Assembly (NCBI GenBank): GCA_028712705.1
Contig: JAQTPP010000006.1
Span: 1 to 40,284 of the forward strand
Length of the DNA stretch: 40,284 nucleotides
Reading direction: 5' to 3'
Source: Candidatus Daviesbacteria bacterium
GTDB lineage: Bacteria > Patescibacteriota > Microgenomatia > Daviesbacterales > UBA10151
The stretch's first letter is position 1; each line of letters opens with the position of its first letter. Shown here piece by piece: positions 33,691 to 40,284 of this stretch. The notes below the pieces were generated by a model. It saw only the letters and a list, made by a program, of their open reading frames with translations. It did not search any database and had not been told where the DNA came from. The position numbers and the translations under genes are program-made.

Positions 33691-34946
33691 CGAAAAAAAC
33701 ATTGCCTTTTACTAAATCATTTGTTGAGAAAATAACAAAAAAATATCCTACACCTTTCCATATTTATGATGAAAAAGGAATTAGGGAAACAGCGGGTAAA
33801 TTCTACAAAGCATTTGATTGGGTTGAAGGTGGTGGTTTTAAGAATTATTTTGCCGTAAAGGCTTTGCCGAACCCTTATATTTTAAAAATTTTAAAAGAAG
33901 AGGGAATGGGAGCTGACTGTTCGTCTTTGCCGGAACTGATACTGGCAGACAAAACAGGCATTAAAGGAGAAAATATTATGTTTACCTCAAACAATACACC
34001 AGCTGTAGAATTTAAAAAGGCAATGGAGTTGGGGGCAATTATAAATCTTGATGATATCAGCCATATTCCTTTTTTGGAAAAAGCTGCAGGAATACCTGAA
34101 ATCATTTGTTTTAGGTATAACCCCGGGCCTTTGAGAAAAAGCGGTGTAAATACAATAATCGGTAAACCAGAGGAAGCAAAATACGGCTTAACTAAAAGTC
34201 AGTTGTTTGAGGCTTACAAGATTATGCGAGACAAGGGAGTCAAGCGTTTTGGTCTGCATACCATGGTGGTTTCCAATGAACTGGATATTAATGCTTTGGC
34301 TGAAACCGCGGCAATGCTTTTTGACCTGGTAGTAGAAATTTCAAAAGAATTAGGAATTAGATTTGAATTTGTAAATCTGGGCGGAGGAATTGGGATTGCG
34401 TACAAGCCAGACCAGAAAGCGGTTGATTTGGAGGAATTATCAAAAAGAATAAAGAAATTATATGAGGAAAAAATTATTAAAAACAACTTGCATCCGTTAA
34501 GAGTAATTTATGAATGCGGTAGAATGGTTACCGGGCCTTATGGATATTTAATAACTACAGTTATTCACGAAAAACACACTTATAAAGATTACATTGGAGT
34601 AGATGCTTGCATGGCAAATTTGATGAGGCCGGCTTTGTATGGTGCTTATCATCACATTACAGTTTTGGGAAAAGAAAATAAACCAAAAACACATATTTAC
34701 GATGTGACAGGGTCTTTATGTGAGAATAATGATAAGTTTGCAATCGATCGGAAACTGCCAAAAATAGATATTGGGGATATTATTGTTATTCATGATACAG
34801 GGGCGCACGGCTTTGCCATGGGATTTAACTACAACGGGAAACTTCGTTCTGCAGAACTTTTGTTAAAACCTGACGGGAAAGTTGAAATGATTAGGCGCGC
34901 AGAAACAATAGATGATTATTTTGCCACCTTGAAAAAAATGAGATAA
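33687..34946 (+). CDS. lysA: diaminopimelate decarboxylase (PLP-dependent)
   Basis: NYFAVKALPNPYILKIL, GADCSSLPEL, NLGGGIGI, YECGRMVTGPYGYL, GSLCENNDKFA, HDTGAHGFAMG. Confidence 0.93.
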   Translation: MTKKTLPFTKSFVEKITKKYPTPFHIYDEKGIRETAGKFYKAFDWVEGGGFKNYFAVKALPNPYILKILKEEGMGADCSSLPELILADKTGIKGENIMFTSNNTPAVEFKKAMELGAIINLDDISHIPFLEKAAGIPEIICFRYNPGPLRKSGVNTIIGKPEEAKYGLTKSQLFEAYKIMRDKGVKRFGLHTMVVSNELDINALAETAAMLFDLVVEISKELGIRFEFVNLGGGIGIAYKPDQKAVDLEELSKRIKKLYEEKIIKNNLHPLRVIYECGRMVTGPYGYLITTVIHEKHTYKDYIGVDACMANLMRPALYGAYHHITVLGKENKPKTHIYDVTGSLCENNDKFAIDRKLPKIDIGDIIVIHDTGAHGFAMGFNYNGKLRSAELLLKPDGKVEMIRRAETIDDYFATLKKMR

Positions 34947-34963
34947 CCAATTAGGATCTCACT

Positions 34964-35620
34964 ATGCCGAAAAGAAATAAAAAATCCACAGTAGGAGATA
35001 TTTTTGGAACCCTACCTGATTGGGTTTTAAAAGAGTACATCAAAAAAGGCATTATAAAAATTGATCCTTTGCCAAAAGATTGGGAGACTGCAGTTGATGA
35101 AGTAACTATTGATTTTCATTTGGGATCTAACTTGCGGGTTTTTACCGATGAGGGATTAAATACCATAGATACCAGGTATGCTTCAAAAGAAGATATGGAA
35201 TCAATGATGAGGTTGGTAGAATTAAAACCAGGTCAGCCTTTTATTCTAACCGAACACGATTTTGTCATTGCTACAACTAAAGAGCGATTAACGCTCCCTG
35301 ATAATATTGTGGGGCATTTGCATGGTAAAAGCTCTCTAGCCAGACTTGGGGTGGTAGTTCACTCTACAGCAGCCAGGTTTGATCCGGGCTGGGATGGGCA
35401 TCCGGTTTTGGAATTCGGCACTTTCTTAAAGGGAAAAAAGTTAGTAATTTATGAAGGCAGCCCGATTTGTGCATTTTCTTTTGAAAAGTTGTCTGCTTCT
35501 GTTGAAAGGTCATATAAAAGTAGTCCTAATAATAGGTATGGGGGAAGTAGGTTGCCCCAGGTTTCAAATTTAATGGGAAGAAGGATGGTTCGTCGTGGTC
35601 ACAAAGCACCGCTCGGCTAG
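34964..35620 (+). CDS. dcd: dCTP deaminase
   Basis: GHLHGKSSLARLGVVVHSTAARFDPGWDGHPVLEFG. Confidence 0.9.
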   Translation: MPKRNKKSTVGDIFGTLPDWVLKEYIKKGIIKIDPLPKDWETAVDEVTIDFHLGSNLRVFTDEGLNTIDTRYASKEDMESMMRLVELKPGQPFILTEHDFVIATTKERLTLPDNIVGHLHGKSSLARLGVVVHSTAARFDPGWDGHPVLEFGTFLKGKKLVIYEGSPICAFSFEKLSASVERSYKSSPNNRYGGSRLPQVSNLMGRRMVRRGHKAPLG

Positions 35621-35654
35621 TATACCTGTAACATCTAGTTTATCTCTAGCCTCG

Positions 35655-35729
35655 CTATGTGAAGATTTTGCGCTTTAGACCTGCACACAAAATCTTCAGA
35701 TTGCTTTGGTTGACTCACGACTCGCCCTG
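35655..35729. repeat. diverged relative of the 139-bp palindromic element
   Basis: CTCGCTATGTGAAGATTTTGCGC...GCACACAAAATCTTC...GACTCACGACTCGCC; perfect stem GAAGATTTTG/CAAAATCTTC. Confidence 0.6.
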
Positions 35730-35738
35730 CAAAATATT

Positions 35739-36302
35739 ATGAGCGTATTAGGAATAGATGAAGTGCGAAGGAGAATCAAGAAGCACGGATTGATTAAAGA
35801 TCTGGGGCAAAGAGATTTAAAAAATCCCGAAGGAGTGGGGATTGATCTAAGACTTGGCTCAGTCCACAAAATCATCAAAGGTGGGGCTTTTATTGAAGCT
35901 GATGGTGGTATTCTACTGGGTAGTAGAAAAGGAGTGGAAACAAAATTGGTGGCAGAATATGTGGAAGGGAAAGTTTCGGAAGTTACAATTAAACCAGGAG
36001 AATATTATTTGGTACAAACTCATGAGGAGATCAATACCCCGTTAGATTTGATGCCGATAATACACACCAGAACCTCTCTTTTTAGGGCAGGACTTTTGCT
36101 TTTAAATTCTAAAACAGATCCGGGTTACACTGGAAAACTGACAATGGGACTTGCTAATTTAGGACCCTTTCCTGTTAAGTTGCAACTGGGCGCAAGGATT
36201 TGTAATATAATTTTTTTTAAAATAAAAGGGAAAACAGTTTCCTATAGAGGACAGCATCAGGGCGGGAGAGTCTCGCCCAAAAGAAAAGAGAGACAGGTAT
36301 AA
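35739..36302 (+). CDS. dCTP deaminase/dUTPase-superfamily protein (second paralog)
   Basis: [49 protein letters not shown]; start at [13 protein letters not shown]. Confidence 0.85.
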   Translation: MSVLGIDEVRRRIKKHGLIKDLGQRDLKNPEGVGIDLRLGSVHKIIKGGAFIEADGGILLGSRKGVETKLVAEYVEGKVSEVTIKPGEYYLVQTHEEINTPLDLMPIIHTRTSLFRAGLLLLNSKTDPGYTGKLTMGLANLGPFPVKLQLGARICNIIFFKIKGKTVSYRGQHQGGRVSPKRKERQV

Positions 36303-36315
36303 TAAGGGCAGTTAT

Positions 36316-37278
36316 ATGGCAAGACCTAGACACCAAGAGTATCAATACTTAGATCTTTTGAGAGACATTCTAAAAAATGGGGTGGACAAACCCGTATTTA
36401 ATAACCCCGGAGTAACTATTAAATCGGTTTTTGGAAGACAATGCCGCTATGATTTATCAAAAGGCTTTCCGCTTTTAACTACCAAGAAAGTATTTTTAAG
36501 AGGGATTATTCATGAACTTTTATGGTTTATTAAGGGGGATTCCAATATTAAATATCTGCTGGATTGTGACGTCCATATTTGGGATGAATGGGCATATAGA
36601 AAGTTTAAAATTCAAAGTGAAAAGTTAAAAGTTAAGAAAATAATGGCACAGGAAGAATTTGTTCAGAAAATAAAAGATTTACCGGCGAGTGACCCGTTTG
36701 TTAAAAAATGGGGGGATTTGGGAAATGTTTACGGGGTACAGTGGAGGAAGTGGAAAACTTCGGACGGCAGGGTGATTGATCAGCTGAAGTGGGCAATAAA
36801 AGAGCTAAAAACTACCCCGTTTAGAAAATCAATTGTAGTATCTGCCTGGAATCCGGAGTTTATTTATGAGATGGCACTTCCTGGAAAGTCCATGGCGTTG
36901 CCACCTTGCCATACTCTTTATCAGTTTAATGTAAGTAATGGAAAATTATCACTTCAGCTTTATCAACGTTCAGCTGATGTTTTTTTGGGAGTGCCGTTTA
37001 ATATTGCATCATATGCTCTGTTTACAATGATGATTGCACAAATAGTAGGACTAAAACCCGGGGAATTTGTTCATACTTTTGGGGATGTGCATATTTATAG
37101 CAATCATATAGCCCAGGTGAGGGAACAGCTGAAAAGAAAACCAAGACCTTTTCCTAAGATGAAAATAAACCCAAAAGTTAAAAATATTGATGATTTCAAA
37201 TTTGCAGATTTTACCTTGGAAGATTATAATCCTTATCCATCCATAAAAGCAGAAGTAACAGTGGTCGGAGGATTCTAA
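36316..37278 (+). CDS. thyA: thymidylate synthase
   Basis: [65 protein letters not shown]. Confidence 0.97.
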   Translation: MARPRHQEYQYLDLLRDILKNGVDKPVFNNPGVTIKSVFGRQCRYDLSKGFPLLTTKKVFLRGIIHELLWFIKGDSNIKYLLDCDVHIWDEWAYRKFKIQSEKLKVKKIMAQEEFVQKIKDLPASDPFVKKWGDLGNVYGVQWRKWKTSDGRVIDQLKWAIKELKTTPFRKSIVVSAWNPEFIYEMALPGKSMALPPCHTLYQFNVSNGKLSLQLYQRSADVFLGVPFNIASYALFTMMIAQIVGLKPGEFVHTFGDVHIYSNHIAQVREQLKRKPRPFPKMKINPKVKNIDDFKFADFTLEDYNPYPSIKAEVTVVGGF

Positions 37279-37281
37279 ATT

Positions 37282-37782
37282 ATGAAAGTAAGCATAATTG
37301 CAGCAATTGCTTCCGGAAATAGGGCTATCGGCAAAAATAATAAACTTATTTACAAGATTCCGGAAGATTTAAAGAGATTTAAAAGATTGACTTCTGGACA
37401 TGTAGTAATTATGGGGAGGAAAACTTTTGAATCAATTGGTAAGCCATTACCCGATCGAACAAATATTGTGATCAGTCGTAATTTAAACTATTCTCCAGCG
37501 GGTATAATAGTTACTCATTCATTTGAAGAAGCCCTTCGACTCTCCGCCAGCGGGCGGATCGCTCAGGGTAAACCGGCAGATGAAGTCTTTATAATTGGTG
37601 GTGGACAGATTTATCAAGAAGCCTTGCCTAAAGCTGATAAGTTGTATTTAACAATTGTGGAAGGTAGTCCTAAAGCCGATACTTTTTTCCCGGATTATTC
37701 GGAGTTTAAAAGAGTGGTTTGGAAATCAGAGGAACAGCAATCCGAAGGGTTAAAATATAGATTTCTAGAGTTGGAGAGGTAA
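37282..37782 (+). CDS. folA: dihydrofolate reductase
   Basis: IAAIASGNRAIGKNNKLIYKIPEDLKRFK, VIMGRKTFESIGKPLPDRTNIVISR, EVFIIGGGQIYQEAL. Confidence 0.96.
   Translation: MKVSIIAAIASGNRAIGKNNKLIYKIPEDLKRFKRLTSGHVVIMGRKTFESIGKPLPDRTNIVISRNLNYSPAGIIVTHSFEEALRLSASGRIAQGKPADEVFIIGGGQIYQEALPKADKLYLTIVEGSPKADTFFPDYSEFKRVVWKSEEQQSEGLKYRFLELER
37532..37568. repeat. palindromic insert inside folA
   Basis: CCCTTCGACTCTCCGCCAGCGGGCGGATCGCTCAGGG; CCCT..AGGG ends with a nested CCGCCAGCGGGCGG. Confidence 0.75.
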
Positions 37783-37826
37783 GAAAACCCTACGTGTCAT
37801 CGTACTCCTGCCTCCGAGGTAGGATA

Positions 37827-38384
37827 TTAATATATTTGTCTACGAAATGTACGAAAATTTTCCAAAGCTCTTTGTGTATTGAAACAAGTTAATGGTGGCA
37901 GAGTGTTTTTGTCTGAAGATCGGTAATACACGTATAGGTGTAGCATACCATTACCTAGGCCTAGTGAAACATGATCCTTCATATCGTCACAATAATTCAC
38001 AGCAAGAAGAGTAGTTTGGCCAAGAATTATTCTGGCAATAAGTCCAGTCGTAGGGATTAATCTTACTGCAAAACTTTCACGATCGTTATCCCCATAAGTT
38101 CTATAGTGAAATCTAGCTAATTCAGCGTCTAATGTTACTGGTTTCTCTCTATGATCACCAATAACAATTAATGGCATATAATCATGGGCGAGCTGTTGTA
38201 GTAGTGTTCCGTCATCGATAATCCCTGAGGTTATACCTGCTACAAGCGCTGGACGTCTCTGCCAATCTTGAGTATCTTCCCCTAATTTTTCTGGAGTGAT
38301 TAATTCCCCCCCAAAAGTAATACCCGCGCAATGTTCTAGTAATAGCGCCCGGCTACCGTTTCCAGCTTCTAAGAACAGACTCAT
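37827..38384 (-). CDS. hypothetical protein (185 aa)
   Basis: Long minus-strand ORF; no recognised domain. Confidence 0.6.
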   Translation of the reverse strand: MSLFLEAGNGSRALLLEHCAGITFGGELITPEKLGEDTQDWQRRPALVAGITSGIIDDGTLLQQLAHDYMPLIVIGDHREKPVTLDAELARFHYRTYGDNDRESFAVRLIPTTGLIARIILGQTTLLAVNYCDDMKDHVSLGLGNGMLHLYVYYRSSDKNTLPPLTCFNTQRALENFRTFRRQIY

Positions 38385-38462
38385 AGATGCACAAACTATA
38401 TCACTATTGATTTATGGAGTCAAACCTTATAAAATACCTTCATTACACACCCGTAGTTTAAA

Positions 38463-38499
38463 GTCTCTGACCACAATACTGCGGGGAGGGGAAAGAGAC
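38463..38499 (+). promoter_or_regulatory. rpsB leader hairpin enclosing the Shine-Dalgarno
   Basis: GTCTCT...GGGGAGGGG...AGAGAC ends 1 nt before ATG 38501. Confidence 0.55.
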
Positions 38500-38500
38500 A

Positions 38501-39349
38501 ATGTATAAATTACCAACACTACAAGAGTTGCTTGAAGCAGGTGTTCATTTTGGACACCAGGTTAGAAGGAATAACCCGCGAATGCGCCCGTATATTTACG
38601 GAGCTAAAGAGGGTGTTTCTGTTATTGATTTGACTCAGTCTGAAAAATACCTAAAAGAAGCCTGTGAATTTGTTTATGAGCTTGGAAAATCCGGAAAAGT
38701 ATTACTTTTTGTCGGAACAAAAAAGCAAGCAAGACCGATTATTGAGGAATTGGCAGGGGAACTTGAGGCTCCATTTCTTGTAGAAAGATGGATGGGAGGT
38801 TTTTTAACGAATTTTTCGGAAATACAAAAAAATATTAAAAAACTGAAAACTTATTTAGAGCAGAAATCCAAAGGCGAACTTTCCAAATATACTAAAAAAG
38901 AACAGCTTTTGCTGGAGCGGAAAATGGGTAAGCTGCAAAGAGATTTTGCCGGGGTAATGGATCTTGCGGTTTCACCTGATGCAATTTTTGTGGTGGATGC
39001 AGTTTCGGATAATATCGCTGTCAGGGAAGCTAACAGGTTAGGTATTAAAGTTGTGGCAATTGCCGATTCAAATTGTGATCCGACACAAATTGATTATCCT
39101 GTGCCGGGTAATGATGATGCTATAAAATCTATTAAAATATTAGTAGGGGCGATAGCTCAAGCTTTCGGAGAAGGTAAAAAAGAGGCAGGAAGAGAAGCTA
39201 TCAAAGAAGCCAAGAAGTTAGTGAAGAAAGAAAAAGAATCGGAGAAGAAGGAGAAAACAGAAGAAAATGTTTTAGAAGAAGAAGTTGCAGAAGTCGAAGA
39301 AAAAATTGAAAAGGAAACAGTAAAGGAGTTTGAAAGAAAGGTAGAATAA
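38501..39349 (+). CDS. rpsB: 30S ribosomal protein S2
   Basis: LLEAGVHFGHQVRRNNPRMRPYIYGAKEGVSVIDL, ERWMGGFLTNF, ADSNCDPTQIDYPVPGNDDA. Confidence 0.98.
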   Translation: MYKLPTLQELLEAGVHFGHQVRRNNPRMRPYIYGAKEGVSVIDLTQSEKYLKEACEFVYELGKSGKVLLFVGTKKQARPIIEELAGELEAPFLVERWMGGFLTNFSEIQKNIKKLKTYLEQKSKGELSKYTKKEQLLLERKMGKLQRDFAGVMDLAVSPDAIFVVDAVSDNIAVREANRLGIKVVAIADSNCDPTQIDYPVPGNDDAIKSIKILVGAIAQAFGEGKKEAGREAIKEAKKLVKKEKESEKKEKTEENVLEEEVAEVEEKIEKETVKEFERKVE

Positions 39350-39358
39350 TTAGAGACT

Positions 39359-39497
39359 AGCTCGTCACAGTACAAAAAATCGTTCGCACGCTAGTGTCGT
39401 TGCTCACTTGTGTTTGTTTTGTGTCTACCTTAGAATAAATCATTAAGTCTAAGCAGCACAAAACCAACAACATTTTTTGTTTACTTGTGACTTCGCT
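39359..39497. repeat. 139-bp palindromic element, copy 2
   Basis: Same length and near-identical 54-nt left arm and 29-nt right arm as 23407-23545. Confidence 0.92.
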
Positions 39498-39516
39498 ATT
39501 CTAAATGGAGAAATTT

Positions 39517-39966
39517 ATGAATATAGAAGATATTAAAAAACTAAGGCAGGATTCAGGAGCAGGGATTGCAGATTGTAAGGAGGCCCTTAAAGAATCTAAT
39601 GGGGATATGGAAAAAGCCAAACAGTGGTTAAAGAAAAAAGGTTTTGATAAGGCTAAATCAAAAGCAGGGAGAGAAGTAAAAGCAGGATTGGTGGAAACTT
39701 ATTCCCATGGAGGTAAAGTTGGGGTAATGGTAGAACTTCTCTGTGAAACAGATTTTGTGGCCAGGACGCCTGATTTTAAAAATTTAGCCCATGAACTTTG
39801 TCTGCAGATAGCTTCCATGGCGCCGAAAAATGTAGCAGACCTTTTAAAACAAGTGTATATTAGAGATGAAAAAATGACAGTAGAGGATCTAGTCAAATCT
39901 GTCATTGGTAAACTTGGAGAAAATATTATAGTGAAAAGATTTGAGAGAATAGTATTAGGAGAATAA
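39517..39966 (+). CDS. tsf: elongation factor Ts (short form)
   Basis: IKKLRQDSGAGIADCKEALKESNGDMEKAKQWLKKKG, LLCETDFVART; GGAG 4-6 nt upstream of ATG 39517. Confidence 0.95.
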   Translation: MNIEDIKKLRQDSGAGIADCKEALKESNGDMEKAKQWLKKKGFDKAKSKAGREVKAGLVETYSHGGKVGVMVELLCETDFVARTPDFKNLAHELCLQIASMAPKNVADLLKQVYIRDEKMTVEDLVKSVIGKLGENIIVKRFERIVLGE

Positions 39967-40284
39967 TGATGGAGACAGAGATACCACCAGAAACAAATAG
40001 CGCAATTTGCAGTTTAATTACCCAAGGACAAGAGCGCATTGCAAGAGAAGTTCTTCAGCTTAGAGATAATTATCCCAGCTCATTACTATCTCAGCGAATT
40101 GCTAGAATCATACTTAATTTACTGTTTCCAAAACTAGAGGCTAATCGGTATGATAATGCTCTTACGATGATAGGAGCATATGGGATGGCAATAGCCCGAG
40201 AAGAGACTCGCGGAATCAATAATATAGAACATATGAGAAGACAGAGAAATCGTTTCCTTGCATGCTTGCCTCGTGATCTACAAA
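39966..40284 (+). CDS. hypothetical protein, 3'-truncated by the window edge
   Basis: Open frame MMETEIPPETNSAICSLITQGQERIAREVLQLRDNYPSSLLSQRIARIILNLLFPKLEANRYDNALTMIGAYG... to the window end; ATG overlaps the tsf stop. Confidence 0.6.
   Translation, partial: MMETEIPPETNSAICSLITQGQERIAREVLQLRDNYPSSLLSQRIARIILNLLFPKLEANRYDNALTMIGAYGMAIAREETRGINNIEHMRRQRNRFLACLPRDLQ

Overview
This 40.3-kb window is gene-dense, AT-rich and uses the standard bacterial code. The protein repertoire (short EF-Ts, PaaX-like regulator, membrane-tethered Clp-type ATPase, many lineage-specific orphans) suggests a Patescibacteria/CPR, Microgenomates-like chromosome; this is an inference, not proven. Main blocks: a tRNA-Thr cluster; bL28/fmt/def; Wzy-like ligase; mreB ... 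mreC-mreD-PBP2 split by pyrimidine genes (fused pyrD-pyrK, pyrE, pyrF); GIY-YIG nuclease; dprA; Clp-like ATPase; a toxin-antitoxin pair; topA; pyrG; tmk; a lysine/DAP operon (lysC-dapB-dapA-asd-dapL-lysA); dcd-dcd2-thyA-folA; rpsB-tsf. The most interesting signals are non-coding. (1) A compact GIY-YIG gene is enclosed by perfect 10-bp terminal inverted repeats (GTCATCCTGA...TCAGGATGAC), and the same end sequence recurs in dispersed palindromic repeats across the window, which suggests an autonomous/non-autonomous mobile repeat system. (2) Members of that or related palindromic families sit in frame inside topA (twice) and folA. (3) A second palindromic family has two copies of exactly 139 bp (after topA and after rpsB) plus a diverged third; the central stem carries compensatory changes. 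(4) A tRNA-Thr(UGU) appears to be broken into three ordered fragments that bracket two intact tRNA-Thr genes. (5) A near-perfect 30-bp palindrome overlaps the promoter of the PaaX-like gene.
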